A stretch of DNA of 64,000 nucleotides from Akanthomyces muscarius (Eukaryota > Ascomycota > Sordariomycetes > Hypocreales > Cordycipitaceae): the NCBI RefSeq assembly GCF_028009165.1, contig NC_079242.1, forward strand, positions 5,322,821-5,386,820, written 5' to 3'. Position 1 is the stretch's first letter. Each line of letters opens with the position of its first letter. Below the pieces are notes generated by a model that did no database searches, had not been told where the DNA came from, and was given only the letters and a program-made list of their open reading frames with translations. Made by a program: the position numbers and the translations under genes. Positions 49,242-60,200 of the stretch are shown here, piece after piece.

Positions 49242-49267
49242 TTAGGGTTACTTAGGGTTAGGGTTAG
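49242..49267 (+). repeat. Interstitial telomere repeats, TTAGGG orientation
   Basis: TTAGGG-TTAC-TTAGGG-TTAGGG-TTAG: three full units and one partial, with one degenerate four-base unit between. TTAGGG is the usual telomere repeat of filamentous ascomycetes. It lies between the pogo-type relic and the 3' end of the RLE retrotransposon. Confidence 0.85.
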
Positions 49268-49430
49268 AAACTGTAAATTGAGTTATCTAAGCTAGCTCGC
49301 TCGGGAATTTTCTAATAATACATTTAGAGAAAGTAATAGTAAGGAAAGAAAGTAAAGAGGAGAGTGTCCTAAGAAAGAGAGTATAGGGTAGGTAGTATAG
49401 GGTGGGTGGTATAGGGTAGGTGGAGGGGGG

Positions 49431-49690
49431 GTGCTAGAATATGTGTTCTAGCTATAGAAGGTGCTAGGACGTGGGTTCTAGCTGATAGAGGTGCTAGAGC
49501 GCGTGTTCTGGCTGCTAGAGGCGCTAGAGTGTGTGTTCTAGCTGCTAGAAGGTGCTAGAGCGTGTGTTCTAGCTGCTTAGAAGGCGCTAGAGTGTGTGTT
49601 CTAGCTGCTAGAAGGTGCTAGAATGTGTGTTCTAGCTGGTAGAGGGTGTTAGTATGGGTGTTATAGTGGGTAGAGAGGCGTTATAGTGGG
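49431..49690. repeat. ~30-bp tandem repeat in the element's 3' region
   Basis: About seven to eight imperfect units of the type GGTGCTAGAGTGTGTGTTCT plus AGCTGCTAGAA, period about 30 bp, directly after the coding frame's stop on the element strand. G-rich TATAGGGTAGG words lie just beyond, at 49381-49430. Confidence 0.8.
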
Positions 49691-49712
49691 TGGAGGGGCG
49701 TTATAGTGGCTC

Positions 49713-52700
49713 TTAGCTGCCTAGGAGCTGCTGGGAGGCAGTTGGGGAGCTGGTTGACCGCTGGGAGCGCTGGGGTGGCTGCTGGGAGGCTGTTGTAGAG
49801 CGCTGGGAGCGCCGGAGGGGCGGCGGCGGGGAGGGGAGGTCCGGCAGGCCCTTGGCGGCTCTGTTCCGGGCCTTCTGGGCGGCTGTCATAGCCTTGTATT
49901 CCCTCTGGAAGCGCTGGGACGAGGTTTCCGGTGGCTGGGAGCCTTCTGAAGGCGCTAGAGAGCGCTGGGTTCCTTCTAACAGGTGCTGCATGTACCGGGA
50001 GGCGCCCGTGGGGCGCTGGGCGGCTGCTGTAGGCTCTGAAGGGCGCTGGGCGGCTGTTGCTGGCACTGACGGGCGCTGGGCGGCTGTTGCAGGCACTGAC
50101 GGGCGCTGGGCGGCTGCTGCAGGCACTGACGGGCGCTGGGTGGCTGCTACAGGCACTGAAGAGCGCTGGGCGGCTGCTGCAGGCACTAAAGAGCGCTGGG
50201 CGGCTGCTGCAGGCACTGACGGGCGCTGGGCGGCTGTTATAGGCGCTGAAGAGCGCTGAAAGGACCGCTGGACGTGCTGGGGGGGCATGAGGGTCTGTGT
50301 GGCAGGTCCTCCCCGGAGCCCTTCGCGTATAGCGGCCCACGAGGTGCTAGGAGGCGGCTGCTTCCTAGCGATAGAGGCGCTAGAGTGTACCCGGGCCTTG
50401 TAGAGCGCTAAAGAGACCATTGTGTCCAGCCAGGTAGCTGCCACAGGTCCTATAGTGGTCTGCAGGTCCTTATAGGTCTTTGTGGTTGCCTTTTCCATTA
50501 GGCCACCAGCAGAGATAATAATCGGGTAAAATTGGGGTCCTAGGGACCTGTATTTAGCCCTTTTAGCGTCTGCAGCCTCCTGTAGGGCCTTCTGGGGGTC
50601 CTCTCGTGCTGACGCCTTGTTTATAGCGACAATTTGGACGTCATAGTACCTAACCGAGCCATTTAAGGTTGTGGATAGGTCTGGGCGGAGGTCCTGGTTA
50701 CCCTGGAGCTTCGGCTCGAGCTTTGGGTCCAGGGTAGCAACGGTTGCGTTGAACAGGGCCCTGACGATGGCGTTATGGCGGATTTGCCAGTGCCTTTCAG
50801 CGCCTTTACAGGTATCCTCGTGTCCTATCGTGACTATAGAGCCACAGTAGGTACAGGGTACGTTAAGTGGGCGTACAGGAAGAATAAGACGTACCCTAAG
50901 GCCTTCTGTGACTTGGAAGTCTGCTAGTTTGGTTTGTTTTGATGTTGGCAGCACTTCCAGCCACTTCCGGCTAAGGTAGGTCGAATTTTCCAGTAGGGCC
51001 CGTTGTCCGTGTAGGGTAAGCTGGTCCTTGACCCTCTGGAGCCTTCCCTGGTTGATGTCCTTTATAGAGGGCTTATCTGGGGGGATTCGGACCTGTCCGG
51101 GCCCTTCCGGGGCTTCCAGGGGTACCTGCACGCCCCAGCTAGGCGCTGGGAAGGACGCTAGGTCCGCTGGGAGGTCTGTTGGGAGCGCTATAGGGGCGCT
51201 AGAGAGGAGGGGGCCTCTCTGGAAGCCGTCGAGCACTATAGAGGACGCTTTCTGGGCGTGGCTATAGTGTGTGTAAGGCATCTCCGCGTATAGGGTAAGT
51301 CCTAGGCCTCCCATACGTGTTGGGAGGGCTAGAAGGTCCTGGTTGGCTTGGATAGGTGCTGAGGGATCTTTCGAGGCGAGCTTTTCGACGGTGTGTAGGG
51401 TAAGGCGGTCGATTTCGTAGTATAGGTCTTCCAGGCCACTAGGAGCTAGCTGCCTGAGAAGGTGCCTAAGTAGGAAGGTAATACTTCCTCGTAGGAGAAG
51501 GAGAGCATGCTGTTTAGGCATATTCTCTAGAGTAGATAAGACTCTCTTAAGAGTATCTATCTTACCCTGTAGGAAGGCTCTTCTTTGCTCTAGGGGGCCT
51601 ATATAGGTTCCTAGGGCGTTGAGTCCTTCTTTTCTGACCTCTTCTAGGGTATAAAAGGTGGATTTGTAGGGGTTTAGCTTGATTGGGGACCCGTGGAAGG
51701 CCTGGAAGACCTTTTCCCTAGGGTCCTTCTCTCTAGAGATAATATAGGTATCATCTAGGTACGAGATAAAGACGTCCTTTGGCAGGGCCTTCTGTGCAGC
51801 CTCTAGGGTAGGGCGGTACGCTAGGGACCAGATAAAGGCGCTAAGAGGGTCTCCCTGGCGTACCCCTGAAGAGCTCGCTATAGTGCTTCCGTCCTCTAGG
51901 AAGAGTACCGCGGCGTGGTTATACGCCCACTGTGCTGACCTGTAAAATACAGGGGCATAGAGGCTAACAGCAGCCGCTATAGCCTTCCGAGGGAGGGCGT
52001 TAAAGGCGTTTTCGGCGTCTAACGAGCCGATAGAGCGTGCTTTTAGCTTATTCCCCCCTGTAATTGCCTCTGAAAGGAGGAAGATCGCTGGTTCCACGCC
52101 TCCCGGGCTTCCAACGCCTAGTTGGTTCGGTAGGAGCATGCCGTCCTGGTATAGGGTAGCTAGGATCGCTTTCGTAGCTACCCTATAGAGTATATCGCCT
52201 ATCGCGATAGGTCTTATACCCCCGTCCTTCTTCTTCAGGGCAATAAGCCGTGAGGACGTTAGGAGGTCCTTTCCAGGTGCTGTGCCTTGCCGTATCATGT
52301 CCGCCAGCAGCCGTAGGAGCTCTAGGACCGCTGAATCCTTCGCTATAGCGATGTCTAGCAGGTACCGGGTCCAGCCGGACGGTCCGGCGGCCTTTTCCCT
52401 GCTTATAGAGCTTATAGTGGATAGGATCGCTTCTATAGGGATCTTCTGGCCTGGAGACGGGCTTGTTGGGGAGTTGAAGGGGTCAGAAGGCCCTATAGGG
52501 TGTTTCTGACGGAGGGTCTCTAGGGTAGAGGCGTCTATAGGCGCTAGTGGCGAATTGTCCACTATCGTCCTAGACGCTCTTCCTAAGAAACCGGCTTCTA
52601 GAAGGTGTGTAGCCTTCTTTTCGGCGGTAGAGAAGGACGTGTCTTCTCGTATAGGGTAGGTAGGGACCTCTAGGGTATCTAGGTTGTCTGGATAGTCCTT

Positions 52701-53717
52701 TAAGAGCCTAGGGAGGTTTCCCTACTCTAACCCGAGCCCTAGGATCCTAGGGAGTAGTAGGAAGTGTAGGAGGGTTGTTTCCGAAGGCCTAGCGACGAAT
52801 TTTACAGCAAGCCGGTTCGCTACTAGATGGAAGATCCGGGCAGGCCTAGGTCGGAGCTTATAGGTCGGTATAGGTACCTTCATAAAGCGTTGTAGCTGCT
52901 GTATAGCTGTTTTGGCGAGTATAGGTGCTAGAGTAGCCGTGTGGGCCTCCTGGGCGCTCGGGGAGGATATGTATAGGGTAGGTCTTTGTGCTGGGGTGGG
53001 TGGTTCGAACCAGGCAGCGGCCTGGGATGTGTTGATAGAGCTGTGGAGGCCTGCTAGCCTCTCTGGGGCTCGGATTGTCTCTTCCTGGCTGCTAGGGGCG
53101 TCCTTTGCAGGTGGGACGGGTCTTCTAGCAGGTCTAGGACCCTCTGAAGGTCCTGATAGGCGTCTTTTTGTGCCTATTTGGACCTGGATAGCCTGGGAAG
53201 GCGCTGGAACGTCGTCTTCGGAGGCGAAAGGGTCGCTAGAGGGCGCTGGAGAGTCTTCCACAGGTACGGAGGAGACCTGGGAGGCTGGCGTACAGCTTCC
53301 AGCGTCTCCTAGCTCGATAGAGGGTGCCAGGGAGTCTTCTAGGCTGTCGTAGAGGCCTTCTGAGGGGGTTGGAGAGGGTTCCGGGTCCTGTATAGAGCCT
53401 TCTAGGTGTACTAGGAGGTCTATAGGGAGGGTCGAGTCGTTGGAGGGCGTTGGGGAGGGCTCTTTGACTTGTATAGGCTGTGTGTGTACCCGTGGAAGTG
53501 TAGAGACCTGGGAGGTTCCTTTAACGCCGTGGACCTTGGCTCTGTGGGTTGCCACGCCGTGGCGGCCACGGCAGGCTGTGCCACAGTCCGGGCAGCTAAC
53601 AAGGCCTGTAATTTGCAACTGACGGTCCGTATAGTGGGCTTGGGGGTGGTTTTTGCGTATATGGTCGAGCAAGTCAGCGTACCAGCCTTTACAGGTCGGG
53701 CACCTGTCCTTTGCCAT
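49713..53717 (-). pseudogene. Retrotransposon protein: C2H2 fingers, reverse transcriptase, RLE endonuclease; one internal TAG
   Basis: From ATG at 53717 the frame runs 331 codons to TAG (52724-52722) and then, in the same frame, 1002 more codons to 49713. Two Cys2-His2 fingers open the protein (CPTCKGWYADLLDHIRKNH and CPDCGTACRGRHGVATHRAKVH minus its end). Reverse transcriptase follows, with SLDAENAFNALPR, GVRQGDPLSAF and the YLDD core at about 51750. Near 50840 is the C-x2-C-x7-H-x3-C knuckle, followed by HWQIRHNAIV and by RPDL...YDVQIV, the expected layout of the restriction-like endonuclease. The tail has 10-residue Gln-Arg-Pro-Ser repeats. The stop may derive from CAG. The first ATG is used because frames further upstream lack one. 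Confidence 0.85.
50011..50260. repeat. In-frame 30-bp minisatellite encoding a 10-residue repeat
   Basis: Eight units with an exact 30-bp period (GGGCGCTGGGCGGCTGCTGC plus AGGCACTGAC) and a partial ninth. On the coding strand they give QRPSVPAAAA-like decapeptides near the C-terminus of the retrotransposon protein. Because the period is a multiple of three, the number of units can change without breaking the frame. Confidence 0.9.
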
Positions 53718-53744
53718 CGTAGCGGCCTTGGGCCAGTGCTGGAG

Positions 53745-54005
53745 GCTGCTGGCGGCTATGGGCGTGTGCCAGAAGGCTGCTAGCGGCTTCGGGCGTGTGC
53801 CGGAAGGCTGCTGGCGGCTTCGGGCGTGTGCTGGCGTGTGCCGGAAGGCTGCTGGAGGCTTCAGGCGTGTGCTGGCGTGTGCTGGCGTGTGCCAACGTGT
53901 GCCGACGTGTGCTGGAAGGCTGCTAGCGGCTTCGGGCGTGTGCCGGAAGGCTGCTGGCGGCTCCGGGCGTGTGCTGGCGTGTGCCAACGTGTGCCGACGT
54001 GTGTT
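53745..54005. repeat. ~31-33-bp minisatellite just upstream of the retrotransposon start codon
   Basis: Repeated GGGCGTGTGCCGGAAGGCTG-type units, with variants carrying extra GTGCTGGC words. They stay open in the same frame as the protein but lack an ATG, so they are probably 5' leader. Tandem arrays in the 5' region are also known from MoTeR-like elements. Confidence 0.75.
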
Positions 54006-54955
54006 ATGGACGCCTTAGCGCTACTATTATAGGTACTAGTACTAGAAAGAGGCCGCTAAAGACACTTCTAAGACCTGTTATAGTGGATAGAGCTATAAGA
54101 GGTGCTAGAAGGCTTCTAGAGGGCTATTTATAGTGGTAGTTACTATAGAAAGCAGGAAAAGGTATAAAAAAAAACACAGCCTTTCTTATAAGAAAAGGAT
54201 TTCTACTAGAAGGGACTTCTAAAGTGTACTTCTAGTAAAAAGAGAACCCTTTTAGCTACTAAAAGTACTAGGTACTTCTTTATAGCTAGAAAGGCTAAGA
54301 TAGGACAGTATACTAGTAAAAGGCACTTATAAAGTGTATTTTAAAAAGTAGGTAAGAGAGAGGCCACCTACTAGAAAAACCAAGATTCTTCTAGTAGAAA
54401 GAGGTATATACTAGAGGGTACTTCTAAAGTGTGCCTCTACTGGATAAATCTACTAGAAAGGACTTCTAAAGTGTACTTCTAGTAGATAGATAGGACGTCT
54501 ATAAAGATACTAGGTATCCTTTATAGAGAGATAGGACATCTAGTAGAAAATACTAAGTATCTTCTAGTAGAGAAAGGTATCTAAAGAGAATAAAAGTATT
54601 CTCTAATAGAAAGGACCTTATAATAAGGTAAAGGTAGGTAAGTAAAAGTAAAGAGGTAAAAAGGATAGAGAGTAAAGAGTAGGAAGTAAAGGGTAGAGAG
54701 TAAAGAGTAGAGAAGTGCTTAGTAAAAAAGGGAAGATATGTTTTCTTTAAGAAGAAAGAGGGTAAGTAGAAAGACTACTTAGAAGAGGTAGAAAAACAAA
54801 GAAAAGAAGAAGTGTGTGTGTAAGGGAGAGAAGGAAGGAAGAAAGAGGGAAAGAAAGGTATTATATAGCTAGAAAGGCCTCGGAAAGACTCTAACAGGTC
54901 TTCTAGGGTGAATCTAGGCCCTTCTAAGTCTCACAAGGCAATTTCACAGCCTTTA
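54006..54955. other. TA-rich, purine-rich DNA 5' of the retrotransposon
   Basis: Many short ACTTCTAAAGTGTAC / CTACTAGAAAG-like words recur between about 54190 and 54560. From 54600 to 54860 the plus strand is purine-rich (AAAG, GAGAG). No gene. Either the 5' leader of the element or older decayed repeats. Confidence 0.5.
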
Positions 54956-55198
54956 CACTCTTCCCGGCCTATTTTCAGCTCTCTACAGGGCTCTCCATGT
55001 CTCCCAGGGCTACCCACGTAACTAGACCCCTGTTTCCAGCGCCCTAGGACCCCTACCTGTCTCGGAAGGCAACTAGCACTCTTCCCGGCCTGTTTTCAGC
55101 TCTCTACAGGGCTCTCCATGTCGTACAGGGCTACCCACGTAGTTCGACCCCTGTTTCTAGCGCCTATAGGACCCCTACCTGTCTTAGAAGGTAACTAA
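54956..55198. repeat. Two tandem copies of a 121-122-bp unit
   Basis: Copies start at 54956 and 55077 with CACTCTTCCCGGCC and differ at a few positions; a third start at 55199 decays after eight bases. The unit is GC-richer than its surroundings and contains CAGCTCTCTACAGGGCTCTC. Possible promoter-like repeat in the 5' region of the element. Confidence 0.8.
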
Positions 55199-55199
55199 C

Positions 55200-55789
55200 A
55201 CTCTTTTAGGGTTATTTTTAGCTATCTATATTACTTTTCTATTTACTATTTCTATTTCTTTTTTAAATTAAACTAGTTTTTTATTTTATTTTTTTATTCC
55301 CTTACCCTATACTAAAAGTACCTTTCTATTCTACCTTATTCTATATACTAGTAAATATAAAAAGGACTTTTTCTATAAAATAAGCCTTATCTTATTATAC
55401 TATTTAGTTACTTTCTATTATTTTTCATAGTAGTTCTTTTTTTCTATTTAAGATACTATATAATTTAAAGATTTTTAGTATTTATCTTTATATTATAGTC
55501 TCTTTATTAATAGAGAAATAAAAGAGATCCTTTTACTACTTTACTATATTCTATATAACTAGACTCTATATTTACTTTACTATTATATTCTAGTATAAAA
55601 CCCTATTTTACTTATATTCTAGTTCTTTTTAGTAGAGTACTATACTATTATTAAACCTTTTTACTCTATCTTACACTTTATAGTTCTTTCTTTTCTTCTT
55701 ACTACTATATCTTATTTTATATAAGACCCTACCCTATACTTTACACTACTTTCTTCTATATATTATAGAAGCCACTTTACGTCTAACCC
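55200..55789. other. Very AT-rich spacer
   Basis: Dominated by TATT/TACT/TTTA words, with stops in all frames. No gene or repeat ends recognised. Confidence 0.6.
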
Positions 55790-56430
55790 TACCCTAAACC
55801 CTATACTACCTTTAACGTCCCTTAAAGAAGCCACCCTATATCTAACCCTAACCTAGACCCTAAGCTACTTTTTCTATTCCTTATAGAAGTAACCCTAAGT
55901 CCAACCCTAACCTAGACCCTAAGCTATATTTTTAAGATCCTTCTAAAAGCAACCCTAACCTAGACCTAAACCTAGACCCTACCCTATTATTTTAAGTTCC
56001 TTATAGAAGAAACCCTAACCTAAACCCAAACCTAGACCCTACATTTAAAAGTACTATAAAGGACTTATATTTTCGCGCTAGCGGAAATAATTCGCGTTAA
56101 AAGACACGTTTAAACCCTAACCTAGACCTAAACCTAGACCCTAAGCTACTTTTTACATTCCCTATAGAAGAAACCCTAACCTAAACCCAAACCTAAACCC
56201 TAAGCTACTTTTTACGTTCCTTATAGAAGAGACCCTAACCTAAACCCAAACCTAGACCCTACATTTAAAAGTACTATAAAGGACTTATATTTTCGCGCTA
56301 GCGGAAATAATTCGCGTTAAAAGACACGTTCAAACCCTAACCTAGACCTAAACCTAGACCCTAAGCTATGTTTTCAAGTTCCCTATAGAAGAAGCCCTAA
56401 CCTAAACCTAAACCTAGACATTAGAGGGCG
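55790..56430. repeat. Degenerate telomere-like array, CCCTAA orientation, with 220-bp duplication
   Basis: CCCTAA, CCCTAAA, CCTAGA and CCCTACC units recur every few bases, broken at intervals of about 55-70 bp by TTCCTTATAGAAGAA-like spacers. A longer unit is repeated with a 220-bp period: about 56011-56160 matches 56231-56380, each including ACATTTAAAAGTACTATAAA and a near-palindrome around CGCTAGCG. The array ends sharply near 56430, where ordinary GC content resumes. The C-rich strand is on the plus strand, opposite to the TTAGGG tract at 49242. Confidence 0.75.
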
Positions 56431-57227
56431 GTTTGGGGTCGGGTTAGACAGTTAGATAGCAAATAGAAAAAAACTTGGCAGAAAAAAAAGTGAAGTGACT
56501 AGCAAGAGTAAGAGCAAGAGGTGGGAACAGCGAACGGGCGGTAAAGATGCACGCTCTTAAAAGTTGATAGCTGACTGCAGCAGGCTGTAATGGACATTTT
56601 GGTCGGCTCTACGAAGATTTTAGACTGCAAATCAGTGGTATTCCGGATTGCGCATGCCATCTTCCTGTTAACGTGCGGTAGGATGGAGCAGAAGCAGATC
56701 TGACTCGAGACGACGCAGATGTCAAGCTGCGATACGGCACGGGCCGCAGCGTTACACATCCCGGCTTCTGGCGAGCGCGTTTTCCCCACCGAGGGCAAGG
56801 CAGCCAATGCAGACCATGGAAATGGATGGTCGGTACCCCTGTCAAAGCCACAGTACCTCCCGTTGGTCGAAATGCTTGGTCGGACCCCTTGTCCATAGCT
56901 CAGCCTCGTGTGATTGTGACGGCCATGTGTAAACAAAGAAGAGATGATCTGTTCAACTGCGACGCGTTATCACACTGCACCCGCTCGTTCTTTTTACGGC
57001 GAGTGCACAGGCGCAGAATAGGGGGTGGAAAGAGACAACAATGGCCAAGCGGTGGTGTCGTCGCACATTCTTTCCTGTCTGCGCCCGGGGGCACTACCCT
57101 AGATAAAAGGATGCGGTTGCAATAGGACCCAACACAGCCATCTCTATCCTCTCTTGCTATAATAATAACCAAGTTGGAAAATAAAACGTGTATACAGGTA
57201 CCCAACTACGTGACTTGAAGGATTGTC
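56430..57227. other. Upstream region of the large orphan gene
   Basis: Normal base composition, no recognisable gene; an open frame of 145 codons on the minus strand (56936..56499) has no supporting feature. A TATA-like GATAAAAGG lies at about 57100-57108, about 120 bp before the start codon at 57228. Confidence 0.5.
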
Positions 57228-60200
57228 ATGACGCGGCGAAAAGTGAGTCTCACCTCCGAAGAGCAACAACTTCGGCGGGAATTGGAGAGACAGCGGTCAT
57301 TCCGTCGACGACAAGCCGCTGCACAAGCAAGACGAGACCAAACCATTGCCGATGTGGCGCAAGAACCTGCCATCAGCATTATAAACACAGTCGATCATGC
57401 TGAAGAGCAGATCAGAGACAACGCGGCGTCAACACATGCCGGACAAGACAATGTCCCAGACACCGACGATGGTCAACGGCAAGACCAACAAAGCCGTTCG
57501 AAGAACGAACTTCAAAAGTCATGCGAGACATATGGTCTTCATAGTGCTGCTTTGGGCCGCGTTGAAACAACTGACTTGACGAGGCAGAGTCCACCATGTC
57601 TGACAGCACCCGAGCAACGATACAACCTCCGTGAGCGCAAGAGCCCTACGCCGAACGCCTTCCTCTCAGACCAAACAACGAAAGTCTCAAGAGAGCACGA
57701 GAAAACAACGGTGAAGAGCGCACCTGTTTGCCTTGCTCTACGGCCTGCTACTGGCAGTGTCTCTATCCCGGATAAGCGAGGTGAAGACGCTCCACCTACA
57801 CTGTCGGCGACCAAAACATCTTCCTCCACCCGTCGAGTCCAGCAACACAGGGCCAGGCAGCGCATTACGCGCTGGCAGGAGCACATCGACGAGGCAAACA
57901 CACCCCAGAGTCAAGTGCGTATCCTGTCACCCGCTCCGATTGAACCGCCAGTCGAATCGACAAGTGCGACCTTCCCCACAGCGGCCGACCCGCCCGACCC
58001 GGGCGATGAGCACACTGCAGAGGAAGCTAATGGAGCGGACGCCACGCTTGTACGATCGGTGATTGTTGTGTCGACGGGCGAGACCTTTTTTGGTACCACC
58101 GCAGAGAATGACGAGGAAGAACGCGACCACCCGTCCGCCGCCGACGAGACGAAAAACGTGAACGAGACGGTCAGCGACTGCGCGGGTGAGCACCAAGACA
58201 ACCATTCTGAGCCAGAATGCAGTGCGAGAGATGAGTCCGGCTTGTTTGTGTCGGATGAGAGTTGGGATCTCAGTGTGGAGGGGTATGTTGGGGACGATTC
58301 TACGCCGTGCGTCGAGACTTTGTCCTCTCCAGACGGACCTCAGCACGCACTACCCACTGAAGCTGGGTCAGCATCATCCGTTGCTCCCCATCCTCTTGAT
58401 GAGATTGTTGCCGCCATTGAGTCGGCTGAGTCTACCGCCGGTCGTACCTTTCTCTCACGTCAATCCGATGCCTACCTGCGCATATTCCAAGAGACGCTGT
58501 CTGGTCGCTGCGCTTGTATGTATCCTCTACATACCAACATATCTGCAGAGCTGACGGAGCATATAGGTCAAGAGCCCCATCAGCAGTCGCCTGATGTAGA
58601 CCGGGACTGCTTTTCCATACAGGAAATGACACAGTGGATCCGAGATAGGCTCGAGCCTGCACTGGAACCGCAGCACGAGCGAACCGAGGGTCGACAATGG
58701 CAGTCACTTCTTGCCCAACCACCAGCATCGCTGTCGCTGTCCAAGTCGGAGTGCGACATCCGCATACACGACGTGCGCATCACGAGAGCATGGGATGTGG
58801 ACAGTATTTGGCTCGGCCCCACAAGCCTCGCCGCCATCCGGCCTGACAACAACTCATTCCGGCTCTCCTTCAACCCGCCCTATACGCGGTCCATCGCGGG
58901 GAATCAGATCATCGCGCCGCATGGCGTCGACCTGGGCCACACACGACACACGCTGCTCGGTTCGTTCGTCGCCGGCGGCATTCCTATGGACGTGTTTGTC
59001 TTTTTCCCCAACACCAACGATGGCAAGCCGGTAAAGCCACAGCGAGCACGACAGCAACGTGCCGCCAAGTCTCCCTACACCCTGTCGCTCGCGCGCCAGG
59101 AGGAACTGGTGAACGGTGCTATCTTGCCAGCCGTCCAGTCCACGCTACCGGCTTTGTTTCGACAAGAAATGCCTTCCACATTTGCCATCGCCAATGCCAA
59201 GTGCAAATCCTATCAGGAGAAACCAGCGACGGACCGCTGGTCGGCAGACGACAGCTCTCGTGCCGCCCACTTACGCTACACCGTTCCAGGGCAGTACCTT
59301 GGCGAATTTTGGCAGGCCTTCCAGGCAAGATGCGCTCAAATCAGGATTTCCGTCATAAACGGCGCATCTGCATTTGCCTACTTCCAGAACCCCAAACTGT
59401 TATTCCAGGTCCATGACACCAAGAACAGCTTTGCGCAGCCGACTCTTGGTCAGTCCTTGGACCTTTTTGTGAGCAATGTGATGCGCGCACTCAACCCGAT
59501 GTTCCTCGACTTCCGGTCCTGCTGGTTGGATATCGGGCTCCGCGATCTGGCCACGGCGTCCACCACAGAGGGTCGGGACGAAGTCCCCGTCACACTTTTG
59601 TGGAAGAAACGATGTCTAGAGAAATTTCACGCTGATCTTCGAGACATTTCGCTAGATATGGGGCTCCAGTCCGAGTACTTTCGCACGTACCACCTTCGTG
59701 ATGCGGCTACCTACGACGCCAAAGTGCGAAGTGTGGCGGCGCGTGTGCCCCAACCAACCGACCCTGGCCACCCCAGCTGTCCAAAACTAGGTGTCGTCCA
59801 TGCGAAGGCGTACAACTGTGATAAAGAACGATTCTCTGTCATTGCCAGTGATTACCGGCCTTTTGCCGCGCCTTCGCTTGCAGCCCTGGCACTGACAGAC
59901 ACCATGATGAAAGATGTTTTCACTGCGGGCCATGACCGTGCCAGCGCCATTACCGGGGCGCCACAGAGGCGGAAGCTGGTGGGGGCGTGGGAAGCCAATA
60001 AACGCCATCTTGATGCTGTAGCAGACCACGACGCGCCCACGAACGGGTACGCCGTCCGCAAAGAGATCACGTTTCGGCTTGACGCCATCCTCACGATGCT
60101 TCATGGTGGTAAGTTTAACCGAGGGGAGCAGGACGGGACTTTAGACCACCAAACTGTAGGTGGTGCCTCTTGTACGTCCGTGGGAGATCTTGAGCATAAG

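Larger units (their letters stand above)
49268..55200 (-). mobile_element. RLE-type non-LTR retrotransposon (MoTeR/R2-like architecture)
   Basis: Minus-strand element. Its 3' end should lie near 49268, where TTAGGG repeats begin. One coding frame (49713-53717) holds zinc fingers, reverse transcriptase and a C-terminal PD-(D/E)XK-like endonuclease. The 3' region (49431-49690) and 5' region (53745-54005, 54956-55198) carry tandem repeats, and the 5' border is uncertain. Elements with this architecture insert at fixed sequences; R2 in rDNA and MoTeR in the TTAGGG telomeres of Magnaporthe are the known examples. The telomere repeats on both sides make the MoTeR comparison the closer one, by inference. 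Confidence 0.75.

Noticed and set aside
49713..52562. Two separate retrotransposon genes (ORF1 and ORF2)
   Set aside because: The frame is the same before and after the TAG, with no frame shift and no ATG at the start of the second part, so one interrupted gene is simpler.
53718..53987. Retrotransposon protein starting upstream at 53987
   Set aside because: That position is TTG; no ATG lies in frame before 53717, and the extra text is only the minisatellite.
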